Below, one piece after another: positions 8,922 to 16,837 of a DNA stretch of 64,000 bases. The DNA comes from Streptomyces olindensis (GTDB lineage: Bacteria > Actinomycetota > Actinomycetes > Streptomycetales > Streptomycetaceae): NCBI GenBank assembly GCA_000696115.1, contig JJOH01000023.1, positions 43,114 to 107,113 of the forward strand, given 5' to 3'. Positions within the stretch are counted from its first letter, which is position 1; each line of letters begins with the position of its first letter. Under the pieces are notes generated by a model. That model was not told the origin of the DNA and did no database searches. It saw only the letters and a program-made list of their open reading frames with translations. Position numbers and translations under genes: made by a program.

Positions 8922-9932
8922 TCAGACCCTCGTGACCGACGAGACGGGCATCATCCCGACCGGGTCGTAGCGCACGGGCGCGCCGGGATAGGGCGCGTGG
9001 ATGACCTGACCGTTGCCCATGTACATCCCGACGTGGCTGGCGTCGGCCCGGTAGACGACCAGGTCGCCGGGGCGCGCCTCGGAGAGCGGGACCTGCCGCC
9101 CGGCGAACCGCTGGGCCTGCGAGGTGCGCGGCAGGGCGACCCCGGCCTGCGCGTACGACCACTGCATCAGCCCCGAACAGTCGAAGCCGGTGGGCCCGTT
9201 GGCGCCCCAGACGTAGGGCTTGCCGAGCGCGCTGCGGGCGGCGGCCACGGCGGCGGCCCCGCGTCCGGAGGCGGCGGTGGCGCTCCCGAGGTCGGGCATG
9301 CCGGTGCGGCCGGAGCGGGAGGCGCGGTCGTAGGCGTCGCGCTCGTCGTCCGGCAGGGAGTCGAGCAGCCGCCGGGCCGCGGCGAGCTTCCGCTCCACGG
9401 TCTTCTTGTGGGCGGCGACGGCCTTGCGGCTCTTCTCCAGTTCGCGGAGCTTGCCGGCGGCCTCCTCGCGGTCCTGGGCGAGTTCGCGCATGGCGTCCCG
9501 GAGGTCCTTCAGCTCGCCGGCCTGGTGGGCGGTGATGCGGTCGAGGCGGGAGGCATTGTCGAGGTAGTCGTCCGGGTCCTCGGAGAACAGCAGGGCGAGG
9601 GACGGGTCGATGCCGCCCGAGCGGTACTGGGCGCCGGCGAGCGACCCGAGCGAGTCCCGCATGGAGTTGATGCGCTGCTGCTGGCGGGCGATCCGGTCCC
9701 GGGCGGTACCGATCTCGTCGCGCAGCTCGTCGGCGCGTTCGTCGGCCTCGTTGTACGCCTCGGTCGCCTTCTCGGCCTGCGCGTAGAGCCGGTCCACCTT
9801 GGCCCGGGTGTCGTCGTACGGTGCGGCGCCGGCCGGTACCGCGCCCAGGGCGGCGACGACGGACAGGAAGCCGACCGCGAGACCGGCGCCCCGGTCGAAC
9901 CCGGACGGTGCAAGGCGGTGTTGGGACCCCAC
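8922..9932 (-). CDS. Secreted NlpC/P60 peptidoglycan endopeptidase with coiled-coil N-terminus (copy A)
   Basis: Cleaves peptide stems of peptidoglycan outside the cell. The 336 aa product starts with a Sec-type signal (GLAVGFLSVVAALGAVPAGAA), continues as a long coiled coil (about residues 40-200), and ends in an NlpC/P60 domain. That domain has catalytic Cys252 in FDCSGLMQWSY, His in ASHVGMYMG, and the third polar site in VIHAP. GTG at 9932 is preferred because GGAG lies upstream; the open frame extends to 10073 but that extension has no signal peptide logic. Domain order matches RipA-like hydrolases and Rv2190c. The next gene upstream is a paralogue. Confidence 0.85.
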   Translation of the reverse strand: MGSQHRLAPSGFDRGAGLAVGFLSVVAALGAVPAGAAPYDDTRAKVDRLYAQAEKATEAYNEADERADELRDEIGTARDRIARQQQRINSMRDSLGSLAGAQYRSGGIDPSLALLFSEDPDDYLDNASRLDRITAHQAGELKDLRDAMRELAQDREEAAGKLRELEKSRKAVAAHKKTVERKLAAARRLLDSLPDDERDAYDRASRSGRTGMPDLGSATAASGRGAAAVAAARSALGKPYVWGANGPTGFDCSGLMQWSYAQAGVALPRTSQAQRFAGRQVPLSEARPGDLVVYRADASHVGMYMGNGQVIHAPYPGAPVRYDPVGMMPVSSVTRV

Positions 9933-10029
9933 GGGACGCCGCTCTCCTTCCGCTGGCGGACTTGGAACGCGGCAGACAGTAGCCCCGCGGCAGGGTGCAG
10001 CCAACGACCATCCGTGGGAACGCGGCACG

Positions 10030-10065
10030 ACGCCCCGCCACTGACGCAGGTCACCGGCGGGGCGT
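10030..10065 (-). terminator. Hairpin terminator downstream of NlpC/P60 copy B
   Basis: Perfect 10-base inverted repeat ACGCCCCGCC / GGCGGGGCGT with a 16-base loop, 81 bases past the stop of copy B and 98 bases before the start of copy A. It has no T tract, as is common in Streptomyces. Confidence 0.5.
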
Positions 10066-10145
10066 GGGCTCACTCGGGGCTGTGGCGATTCGCCCGAACG
10101 GCGGACACGGCGTCCTGATCTTGGAGACGCCGGGGGGGGCTGAGG

Positions 10146-11186
10146 TCAGACCCGGACGCCGAACATGAAGGGGCCGCCGATGGTGTCCATCGACTCGTAG
10201 CGCACGACCGTGCCGGTGCGCGGGGCGTGGATGATCTGCCCGTTGCCGGCGTAGAGGCCGACGTGGTGCAGGTCGTTGAAGAAGAAGACCAGGTCGCCGA
10301 CCTTGAGCTGGCTGACCGAGTAGATCTTGGTGCCGATCTGGGACTGCGCCTCGGAGGTGCGCGGGATCTGCACGCCGGCCGCGGCGTAGGCCCGGGAGGT
10401 GAGGCCGGAGCAGTCGTAGGAGCTCATGCCGGTGGCGCCGTAGACGTAGGGCTTGCCGAGCTGGCTCTGGGCGAAGGCGAAGGCGGCGGCGGCCCGGCCC
10501 GAGCCGGGCGGGACGTCTGCGGTGAGGGCGTCGCGCTCGCTGGCCCGGCTGGCGCGGTTCTGCTCGGCGGCGAGTTCCGCCTTCTCGGCGGCGGTGAGGC
10601 TGTTGAGCAGCTTCTGCGCGGAGGCGAGCTTGCCCTGGACCTCCTTCTTCTTCTTGCCGAGTTCGGCCCGGGTGGAGGCGAGGTCCTTGAGCTTCTCGGA
10701 GGCCTCGGCGCGCTCCTGGGCGAGTTCGCGCTGCTTCTCCTGGACCTTCTTCAGCGCCTCGACCTGCTGGCTGCTCAACTGGTCGAGCGTGGAGGCCTTG
10801 TCGAGGTAGTCGTCCGGGTCCGAGGAGAGGAAGAGCTGGACGGACGGGTCGATGGAGCCGGTGCGGTACTGCGACGCGGCGGCGAGGCCCAGGCTGTCGC
10901 GCAGCTCGTTGAGCTCCTCCTGGCCGCGGGCGACGTTGTCCTGGATGGTGGAGATCTCCTTCTGGAGCTTCTCCTGCTTCTCCTTGGCCCCGTTGTACTT
11001 CTCGGTGGCCTGCTCGGCCTCCTCGTAGAGCTTGTCGACCTTGGCCTTGACCTCGTCCTTGCTCGGCTTCTCGCTGGGGGCGGCGTTGGCGGCCTGCGAG
11101 CTGAAGGCGACGGCAGCGGCGGCGGCGGTGGTCAGCACGGTCACACGTGCGCGGCTCGGCTGCTTCGGACGACGGTGGGACGCCAC
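10146..11186 (-). CDS. Secreted NlpC/P60 peptidoglycan endopeptidase with coiled-coil N-terminus (copy B)
   Basis: Paralogue of the neighbouring gene, 346 aa with the same layout: signal peptide (TVLTTAAAAAVAFSSQAANAA), charged coiled coil (about residues 40-215) containing the shared YRTGSIDPSVQLFLSSDPDDYLD-type segment, then NlpC/P60 with Cys259 (YDCSGLTSRAY), His in LHHVGLYAG and IIHAP. GTG at 11186 has AAGGAG about 10 bases upstream. A promoter-like pair and a strong 5' hairpin precede it. The tandem arrangement implies duplication; copy B keeps the more typical leader and probably its own promoter. Confidence 0.88.
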   Translation of the reverse strand: MASHRRPKQPSRARVTVLTTAAAAAVAFSSQAANAAPSEKPSKDEVKAKVDKLYEEAEQATEKYNGAKEKQEKLQKEISTIQDNVARGQEELNELRDSLGLAAASQYRTGSIDPSVQLFLSSDPDDYLDKASTLDQLSSQQVEALKKVQEKQRELAQERAEASEKLKDLASTRAELGKKKKEVQGKLASAQKLLNSLTAAEKAELAAEQNRASRASERDALTADVPPGSGRAAAAFAFAQSQLGKPYVYGATGMSSYDCSGLTSRAYAAAGVQIPRTSEAQSQIGTKIYSVSQLKVGDLVFFFNDLHHVGLYAGNGQIIHAPRTGTVVRYESMDTIGGPFMFGVRV

Positions 11187-11204
11187 GGGTGAAAAGCTCC
11201 TTCT

Positions 11205-11258
11205 GGCCCCTCCGCCGTCTCTCCCGATGAGTGATCACCCGAGCGGAGGTTCGGGGCC
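11205..11258 (-). promoter_or_regulatory. 5'-leader hairpin of NlpC/P60 copy B
   Basis: Arms GGCCCCTCCGC (11205-11215) and GCGGA..GGGGCC (11243-11258) pair with a 5-base bulge around a loop containing the palindrome GTGATCAC. The hairpin would sit at the very 5' end of a transcript started from the promoter proposed at 11261-11290, just ahead of the ribosome binding site. It has none of the conserved parts of the ydaO c-di-AMP riboswitch. Confidence 0.45.
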
Positions 11259-11260
11259 TG

Positions 11261-11290
11261 ACCCTAGTGACCTTCCTGTGATCAGTTCAA
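11261..11290 (-). promoter_or_regulatory. Candidate promoter of NlpC/P60 copy B
   Basis: On the minus strand TTGAAC (11285-11290) is separated by 18 bases from TAGGGT (11261-11266), an acceptable HrdB-type promoter in an unusually A+T-rich patch. Transcription would start about 70 bases before the GTG at 11186. Confidence 0.45.
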
Positions 11291-11433
11291 ATCCTCAGCT
11301 GAAAAATTGCGTCACAGCGGACCATCTTTTCATCTTGATTCACAGGCGGTGAGACCCACTTGACTTAACGTGGCCCACAGGTCACACCAATTCGGGCATC
11401 AGGCTCGGACGTTACGCATGGGACGTACGCCCC

Positions 11434-12783
11434 CTAGGACCGCGAAAGGCGCTTGAGGAGCATCGCCGAGGCGACGGGACGGGCGCCCGCGCGGGCCACT
11501 CCGTCGGCGACCTCGCGGTCGGTGGAGGCCACGATGACCGGGCGGCCCGGGGGTTCGGCGCGCACCAGCTGGCGGATGAGCTCGTCGGCGGTGACCCCCG
11601 GCTTGGAGAACAGCACGCGGACGCCGCGCGGCGGCGCGAGCAGCACCGGAGCGGCCAGTTCGGCCCCGTCGAAGACGCAGGTCACCTCGGCGCCGCTCTG
11701 CGCCGCCAGTTGAGAGAGCTGCCCGAGCAGCCGCAGGCGCTGCTTCTCCAGCGGCATCTGCGGATAACCCGTCTTGGTGACGTTGTAGCCGTCGACGACG
11801 AGGTGCGCCTGCGGCAGCGCGAGCAGCTGGTCGAGGACCTGCGGGTCGTTCTCCGACAGGGCGCGGGCGGCGATGTCCTTCGGGGACATCCGGCCCGGCT
11901 CGACGGCGTCGACGGTCTCGGCGGGCCGCACCGACACCGGCGGCAGGGCCAGTTCGCGGCGCAGCCCCTGGGTCGCGTCCAGCAGCGTGTCCAGCAGCAG
12001 CCGTACCCTCATGTCCTCGACGCTGCGGCCTTCCCGGGCGGCCCGGCGCGTGGCCTCCAGGGCGGCCTCGGTCTCGCCCAGCCGGGCCTTGAGCCGCCTG
12101 GTCTCGCTCTCGGCGGCGGACACCTGCGCCTGCCCCTCGGCGCGGACGGCCTCGATCTCGCCGTGCGCCTTGCGCAGGGCGGCCTCGCCGCGCTTGACGT
12201 CGCTGAGGGCGGCGCGCAGCTTGCGGTGCAGCGACTCGGTTTCCTTCTTGGCCGATTCCAGCTCCGCGCGCAGCCGCTCGGTCTCGGCCCGGGTGTGGTC
12301 GCGGGCCCGGTCGAGCTCGGCGCGCAGCCGCTCCAGCTCGGCCCGGTTCTCCTCGTCGGCGCGTTCGGCGTCGGCCCGCTGGGCCTCCTCGCCGGCGGCG
12401 GTCACCAGCTTCACCCAGCCGGGGGGCCGCAGTACGTAGGCCGCGGCCGCCACGTCGAGCGGGTCCGCGGCCGGGGGCGGGGATCCTGAGTCGAGAGCAC
12501 CGGTCAGTTCCGGCTGGGTCTCTCTGAGCTTCTCCCCGATGCGCTGCCGGAACAGCGGATCGGTCTCCAGCGCCGCGGCCATGGCGTTGCCGGCGAACTT
12601 GGCGCGGCGGTTCGGGGCGAAGCGGGCGTACTGCCTGAGCTGCGCGGGCAGCTCGCCGACCGTCAGCGACCCGAAGCCGTCGGAGACGATCTGCACGACC
12701 CTGCGGCGCACACCGTCGGGCAGCGGACGGTCGAGCACCTCGGCGGCGCCGTCGCCCGGCCCCCCGCCTGTGGTCTCCACCAT
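11434..12783 (-). CDS. NYN-domain (YacP/Rae1-like) putative ribonuclease with long coiled coil
   Basis: The 449 aa protein has an N-terminal helical region (about residues 1-125), a long charged coiled coil (about 125-265) and a C-terminal PIN-like NYN domain. The domain is marked by HLVVDGYNVTKTGYP, VTCVFDGAE, FSKPGVTADELI and VIVASTDREVADG, which supply the conserved acidic residues of YacP-type nucleases. The likely role is RNA cleavage, perhaps ribosome-associated as for Bacillus Rae1, but the actinobacterial protein carries a large extra N-terminal part of unknown use. ATG start at 12783 has only a weak G-rich binding site. Followed upstream by a small zinc-ribbon gene in the same direction. 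Confidence 0.78.
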   Translation of the reverse strand: MVETTGGGPGDGAAEVLDRPLPDGVRRRVVQIVSDGFGSLTVGELPAQLRQYARFAPNRRAKFAGNAMAAALETDPLFRQRIGEKLRETQPELTGALDSGSPPPAADPLDVAAAAYVLRPPGWVKLVTAAGEEAQRADAERADEENRAELERLRAELDRARDHTRAETERLRAELESAKKETESLHRKLRAALSDVKRGEAALRKAHGEIEAVRAEGQAQVSAAESETRRLKARLGETEAALEATRRAAREGRSVEDMRVRLLLDTLLDATQGLRRELALPPVSVRPAETVDAVEPGRMSPKDIAARALSENDPQVLDQLLALPQAHLVVDGYNVTKTGYPQMPLEKQRLRLLGQLSQLAAQSGAEVTCVFDGAELAAPVLLAPPRGVRVLFSKPGVTADELIRQLVRAEPPGRPVIVASTDREVADGVARAGARPVASAMLLKRLSRS

Positions 12784-12820
12784 CCGTCACACCCCAATGC
12801 TGTGCGGGGGCCCGCTCCGC

Positions 12821-13060
12821 TCAGGAGCCGGCGCCCGGCCTGTCCACGAGTTCCACCTGGTCCACCGCGTTGCACCAGCGGCAGCGCACCGACTCGATGG
12901 TCTCACTGAGCACCTCGCGCTCCTCGACCTTCGGCTCTCCGGCCAGGTCCAGGTGGACGTACTCCACGACCTTCGACGAGCGGGTCACGTCGAACCGCGT
13001 GAGGTTGCCGCAGAGGGTGCAGCGCCACCGCGTCTCGGCGGTCGGCAGGGGAACCGTCAT
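12821..13060 (-). CDS. Small zinc-ribbon protein, unknown function
   Basis: 79 aa protein with two CxxC knuckles (Cys14/Cys17 in WRCTLCGN and Cys60/Cys63 in RCRWCNAVD), as expected for a single structural zinc ribbon. A charged strand-rich middle segment lies between them. ATG at 13060. It is 37 bp ahead of the NYN-domain gene in the same direction and could be cotranscribed with it, so a nucleic-acid or ribosome role is possible but unproven. I do not recognise a named family. Confidence 0.75.
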   Translation of the reverse strand: MTVPLPTAETRWRCTLCGNLTRFDVTRSSKVVEYVHLDLAGEPKVEEREVLSETIESVRCRWCNAVDQVELVDRPGAGS

Positions 13061-13219
13061 CGTGACCTGTTCTCTTTCCTTCTAGTGTCCGTGACGCCAC
13101 CGGCTTCCCCGGTGCGTGTGGCTCGTAACCCTACGGCCTGGCGGGTCCCCGTGGCCCACGCGTCCACGGCGGCGAGGCGGTCTGTGCGGTTGCGTCCGGT
13201 TACGTCATGCTCTGTGGTC

Positions 13220-13972
13220 ATGATCAGCAAGTGGAGTGCGTCGATCGTCCGGGCGGCCCGATCGGTCCGGGGGGCGTCGGCGCCGGTGACGTACTCACTG
13301 ATCGCCCTGTGCTGCCTGCTGTTCCTGGCAGGGCCCGCCTCGGGCCTGAATCCGGCGTACGGCGCGGGCGACGGCCTGCTCGCCGAGCAGCGGGCCTACT
13401 TCCGGCGCTGGGGTGTGATCCCCGCAGAACTGTTCGAGGCGTCGGCCGGATCGGCCCTGACCCCCGCGACGGCCCTCTTCGTCCACGGCAGCTGGGTGCA
13501 CCTGCTCGGCAACATGCTCTTCCTCTACGTCTTCGGGGCGATGACCGAGGAACGGATGGGCCGGGTGCGGTTCACCCTGTTCTACGTCGGCTGCGGCTAT
13601 CTCGCCCTGCTGGGCTACGCCGTCGTCAACGCGGACTCCGAGCAGTCCCTGGTCGGGGCCTCGGGGGCGATCTCGGCGGTCCTCGGCGCGTTCCTCTACC
13701 TGTTCCCCCGGGCCAGGGTGACCAGTCTCCTGCCGTTCCTCTTCTTCCTGCCGGTGCGCTTCCCGGCGTGGATCGTCCTGCCGTTCTGGGCGGCCCTGCA
13801 GTGGCTGGGGGCGGGGCGGGCGTCGGACGGGCCGGGGGTGGCCTACCTCGCCCACCTGATCGGCTTCGGGCTCGGCTTCGGCTACGCCTCGGTCCGCTAC
13901 GGCCGCCCGACCGGCCCTACTAGAGTGAGGGCCGCCCCTGCTCCGGCCCCCGAGGGAGAGAACCAGCCGTGA
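13220..13972 (+). CDS. Rhomboid family intramembrane serine protease
   Basis: Six or seven membrane segments in 250 aa. The catalytic pair is visible: Ser148 in GASGAIS and His212 in LAHLIGFGLGF. The upstream HGSWVHLLGNMLFLYVFGAM and the EERMGRVRF loop segment are the usual rhomboid L1/TM2 signatures. It would cleave single-pass membrane proteins within the bilayer; substrates unknown. The start is ATG 13220, with no strong binding site (GTG 13214 is possible). Its stop overlaps the next gene's GTG by 4 bp, so the two are translationally coupled. Confidence 0.87.
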   Translation: MISKWSASIVRAARSVRGASAPVTYSLIALCCLLFLAGPASGLNPAYGAGDGLLAEQRAYFRRWGVIPAELFEASAGSALTPATALFVHGSWVHLLGNMLFLYVFGAMTEERMGRVRFTLFYVGCGYLALLGYAVVNADSEQSLVGASGAISAVLGAFLYLFPRARVTSLLPFLFFLPVRFPAWIVLPFWAALQWLGAGRASDGPGVAYLAHLIGFGLGFGYASVRYGRPTGPTRVRAAPAPAPEGENQP

Positions 13973-14250
13973 TCACCGCGATCGTCCTCATCAAGACCAG
14001 CGTGGACCGGATTCCCGAGATCGCGGAGTCGATCGCGGCGCTGGACAACGTCAGCGAGGTCTTCTCCGTGACCGGCACCTACGACCTGATCGCGATGGTC
14101 CGGGTGAAGCAGCACGAGGACCTGGCGGAGGTCATCCCGGGCCGGATCAGCAAGATCCCCGGTGTCGAGGGCACCGACACGCACGTGGCGTTCCGCACCT
14201 ACTCGCAGCACGACCTGGAGGCGGCGTTCTCCATCGGGCTGGACAACTGA
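13969..14250 (+). CDS. Stand-alone RAM-domain protein (Lrp/AsnC ligand-binding domain)
   Basis: 93 aa, equal to the C-terminal effector domain of Lrp/AsnC regulators without the helix-turn-helix. ITAIVLIKTSVDRIPEIAES, VFSVTGTYDLIAMVRV and TDTHVAFRTYS are the expected beta-alpha-beta-beta-alpha-beta segments. Such proteins form ring-like oligomers that bind amino acids and may sense or buffer them. GTG at 13969 overlaps the rhomboid stop (GTGA), with GAGGGAGAG upstream. A functional link with the protease is suggested by coupling only. Confidence 0.88.
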   Translation: MITAIVLIKTSVDRIPEIAESIAALDNVSEVFSVTGTYDLIAMVRVKQHEDLAEVIPGRISKIPGVEGTDTHVAFRTYSQHDLEAAFSIGLDN

Positions 14251-14291
14251 GACCCGCTCGCGGAAGCTCCCGGACGAAGAGGACCGAGAGC

Positions 14292-14320
14292 ATGAAGAGT
14301 TCTTCATCCGGGCTTCATCC
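14292..14320. promoter_or_regulatory. Inverted plus direct repeats, candidate response-regulator box
   Basis: ATGAAGA-GT-TCTTCAT is a perfect inverted repeat (14292-14307). It runs into two copies of CTTCATCC (14302-14309 and 14313-14320) exactly 11 bp apart, the one-turn spacing used by OmpR/PhoP-type regulators. The site is 34 bp before the small secreted protein gene that heads the two-component operon, and the motif resembles the repeat after the regulator gene (16788-16820). Confidence 0.55.
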
Positions 14321-14353
14321 TGCTCCCCGGCTCGCGTCCGCAGGATCGGGCCC

Positions 14354-14677
14354 ATGGCTTTCTCCCGTCGTATGGCGGCCCTGTCCGCCGTCGTGCTGAT
14401 CCCGCTGGGCATCGCCGCGACCAGCTACGCCTTCGCCGACCGTCCCGAGTCGCCCAAGGTGCCCTCCCAGCAGGTGGAGCTGGACCGCGGTACGCCCACG
14501 CCCACCTCCACCCTCAGGCCGACCCCGACACCCACGCCCGAGTCCACGCCGGGCGACGAGGTCGTCTCGCCGCCTCCGGTGACCGACAGCTCAGCGAGTG
14601 ACGATGACGACGACGACCGCGGCGGGCGCACCGGAGACGACGGGCCGGGCGACGACGACGCCGGATCCGACAACTGA
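14354..14677 (+). CDS. Small secreted hydrophilic protein heading a two-component operon
   Basis: 107 aa: a signal peptide (RRMAALSAVVLIPLGIAATSYAFA), then a disordered Thr/Pro repeat stretch (TPTPTSTLRPTPTPTPEST) and an extreme Asp/Gly-rich tail (DDDDDDRGG and on). The 3' 80 bases are read a second time, in another frame, as the start of the histidine kinase. No enzyme domain is visible. Its export, acidic tail and position suggest a cell-surface accessory or signal for the adjacent sensor kinase, perhaps binding cations; this is inference. ATG 14354 follows a candidate regulator box. Confidence 0.7.
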   Translation: MAFSRRMAALSAVVLIPLGIAATSYAFADRPESPKVPSQQVELDRGTPTPTSTLRPTPTPTPESTPGDEVVSPPPVTDSSASDDDDDDRGGRTGDDGPGDDDAGSDN

Positions 14678-16118
14678 CACGGCCCGCCGGCGGATCTCCG
14701 CCCGGGTCCGCATCCTGCTCTGGCTGCTGCTCGTGATGGCGGTCGCGCTCGCCTCGGTCGCCATGACCACCCGCTCGTTCCTGATGCGGGACGTCGACAA
14801 CCGGATCAACCGGCTGCTCACCCAGGAGACCGGCGAGTTCGCCAACTTCGAGGAGCGCGGCGGTGATCCGCAGACCGGCCGTCCGTTCACCGACGCGGAC
14901 CGGCTGCTGACGGTCTTCCTGGAACGGCAGTATCCGGACGCGGACGAGGAACTGATCGGCCTGGTCGGCGGGGCGGGCGGCGTCCCCCGGCAGATCCGCC
15001 AGCCGCACGACCTGCCCGTCGCGCTGCCCCTGCACAAGGACCCCGAAGCCCGGCGCCGCATCTTCGACTCGCCCGAGGCCTCCGGTGTGCTCCACCGGCC
15101 GCGGGGCGAGATCCGCTGGGCCAAGGTCACCGTGGCGCAGCCGGGCCGCGAGCCGGACGCCGCGTTCGTCGTCGCCTTCCACCCCGAGCGGGAGCAGGCC
15201 CGCGTGAACGACGTCTTCCACACCCTGCTCGTCATCTCCGGGGTCGCCCTGCTGCTGACCGTCGGCATCGCCTGGGCGGTCGCCGGGCGGATCCTCAAAC
15301 CGGTGCGGGTGGTGCGCACCGCGGCCGCGCAGCTCACCGAGCAGGACCTCACGCGCCGGATCCCGGTGCACGGCCACGACGACATAGCGGCCCTCGCCGA
15401 GACGTTCAACGGCATGCTCGACCGGCTGGAGCGGGCCTTCGCCGCGCAGCGGGAGTTCGTCGACGACGCCGGCCACGAGCTGCGCACGCCCATCACCATC
15501 GTGCGCGGCCATCTGGAACTGATGGGCGACGACCCGGCCGAACGCGAGGAGACCGTCCGGCTGGTCACCGACGAGCTGGACCGGATGAGCCGCATCGTCG
15601 AGGACCTGCTGCTGCTCGCCAAGGCCGTACGCCCCGACTTCGTCACCCCCGAGCCGGTGCAGGTCGCCGAACTCACCGCCGACGTCTACGTCAAGGCCCG
15701 CACCCTCGGCGAACGCGACTGGCGGCTCGACGGGGTCGCCGACCTGGAGGCCGAGCTGGATCCGCAGCGGATCACCCAGGCCATGGTCCAGCTCGCGCAG
15801 AACGCCGTGCAGCACACCACGACCGGCCAGACCATCCGCATCGGCTCCCGCACCGACGGCCCGGACCTGGAACTGTACGTCGCCGACTCGGGGCCCGGGG
15901 TGCAGCCCCAGGACCGCGAGCTGATCTTCGAGCGCTTCCGGCGCGGCACGGCCCGCCGCGGCGCCCGGGGCTCCGGCGCCGGACTCGGGCTGTCCATCGT
16001 CAAGGCGATCGCCGAGGGCCACCGGGGCCGGGTACGGCTCCATGACACGCCCGGGGGCGGCGCCACCTTCGCCCTCGTCCTGCACGCACACCGGGGACCG
16101 GAAGGGGACCTGACGTGA
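14598..16118 (+). CDS. OmpR-type two-component sensor histidine kinase
   Basis: 506 aa membrane kinase. After a Thr-rich cytoplasmic start come TM1 (ILLWLLLVMAVALASVAM), an extracytoplasmic sensor domain of about 170 residues, TM2 (TLLVISGVALLLTVGIAWAVAG), HAMP, and the HisKA H-box with His293 (DDAGHELRTPI). The ATPase domain then shows N-box QLAQNAVQHT, G1 DSGPGV and G2 GSGAGLGLSIVKAI. GTG at 14598 (or ATG 14604) overlaps the preceding gene by 80 bp. The stop overlaps the regulator start by 4 bp. The signal is unknown; the preceding small exported protein is a candidate partner. Confidence 0.92.
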   Translation: MTMTTTTAAGAPETTGRATTTPDPTTDTARRRISARVRILLWLLLVMAVALASVAMTTRSFLMRDVDNRINRLLTQETGEFANFEERGGDPQTGRPFTDADRLLTVFLERQYPDADEELIGLVGGAGGVPRQIRQPHDLPVALPLHKDPEARRRIFDSPEASGVLHRPRGEIRWAKVTVAQPGREPDAAFVVAFHPEREQARVNDVFHTLLVISGVALLLTVGIAWAVAGRILKPVRVVRTAAAQLTEQDLTRRIPVHGHDDIAALAETFNGMLDRLERAFAAQREFVDDAGHELRTPITIVRGHLELMGDDPAEREETVRLVTDELDRMSRIVEDLLLLAKAVRPDFVTPEPVQVAELTADVYVKARTLGERDWRLDGVADLEAELDPQRITQAMVQLAQNAVQHTTTGQTIRIGSRTDGPDLELYVADSGPGVQPQDRELIFERFRRGTARRGARGSGAGLGLSIVKAIAEGHRGRVRLHDTPGGGATFALVLHAHRGPEGDLT

Positions 16119-16780
16119 ACCGCATCCTCATCGTCGAGGACGAGGAGCGCATCGCCTCCTTCGTGGAGAAGGGCCTGCGCTCCAACGGCTTCACCACGAC
16201 CGTCGTCACCGACGGGGACGCGGGGTACGAGTACGCCCTGACCGGCGGCTTCGACCTCGTCGTCCTGGACATCGGACTGCCCGGCCGGGACGGCTTCACG
16301 ATCCTGCGGGAGCTGCGCGAGGCGCGGGTGACGGTGCCGGTGATCGTGCTGACCGCGCGGGACTCCGTCCGGGACACCGTGGCCGGGCTGGAGGGCGGCG
16401 CCGACGACTGGATGACCAAGCCGTTCCGGTTCGAGGAACTGCTCGCCCGGGTGCGGCTGCGGCTCCGCACGGCGGCGCGGGCACCGGAGGTGACGGTGCT
16501 CAGGTCGGGCTCGCTGAGCCTCGATCTGCGCACGCGGCGCGCCCGGTCCGGGGAGCGGACGGTCGATCTGACGGCGCGTGAGTTCGTACTGCTGGAGCTG
16601 TTCCTGCGGCATCCCGGCCAGGTGCTGTCCCGGGAGCAGATCCTGTCCCATGTGTGGGGGTACGACTTCGACCCGGGGTCCAACATCGTGGACGTGTACG
16701 TGCGGACGCTGCGCAAGAAGCTGGGGGCGGAGCGGGTGGAGACGGTGCGGGGGATGGGGTACCGGCTTCCCACCGGGTGA
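16115..16780 (+). CDS. OmpR/PhoB family response regulator
   Basis: 221 aa. The receiver domain has acidic pocket Glu8-Asp9, phosphoacceptor Asp52 (VVLDIGLPG), Thr in VLTARDS and Lys in MTKPF. The C-terminal winged helix carries LTAREFVLLELFLRHPGQVLSR and the recognition region NIVDVYVRTLRKKLG. GTG start overlaps the kinase stop (GTGA). Probable targets are its own operon (14292-14320 repeats) and the SLC13 gene downstream (16788-16820 repeats). Confidence 0.94.
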   Translation: MNRILIVEDEERIASFVEKGLRSNGFTTTVVTDGDAGYEYALTGGFDLVVLDIGLPGRDGFTILRELREARVTVPVIVLTARDSVRDTVAGLEGGADDWMTKPFRFEELLARVRLRLRTAARAPEVTVLRSGSLSLDLRTRRARSGERTVDLTAREFVLLELFLRHPGQVLSREQILSHVWGYDFDPGSNIVDVYVRTLRKKLGAERVETVRGMGYRLPTG

Positions 16781-16787
16781 AGTTCCT

Positions 16788-16820
16788 TTCATGTTCGGCT
16801 CATCGACGGCTCACCCCCGG
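16788..16820. promoter_or_regulatory. Three 11-bp direct repeats, candidate response-regulator binding site
   Basis: TTCATGTTCGG, CTCATCGACGG and CTCACCCCCGG follow one another without a gap, giving consensus YTCAY..nCGG with an 11 bp period. They lie between the response regulator stop (16780) and the SLC13 carrier start (16838). The TTCAT core and the period agree with the repeats upstream of the operon at 14302-14320. Confidence 0.55.
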
Positions 16821-16837
16821 GATGAACCCTCGATGAC

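Noticed and set aside
11281..11300. GTTCAAATCC resembling a tRNA T-loop
   Set aside because: No acceptor, D or anticodon stems can be folded around it.
11187..11400. Possible ydaO c-di-AMP riboswitch before the NlpC/P60 gene
   Set aside because: Expected because some Streptomyces wall hydrolase genes carry it, but the conserved GGGGTGAATC-like and GACAGCTAACC-like blocks are absent.
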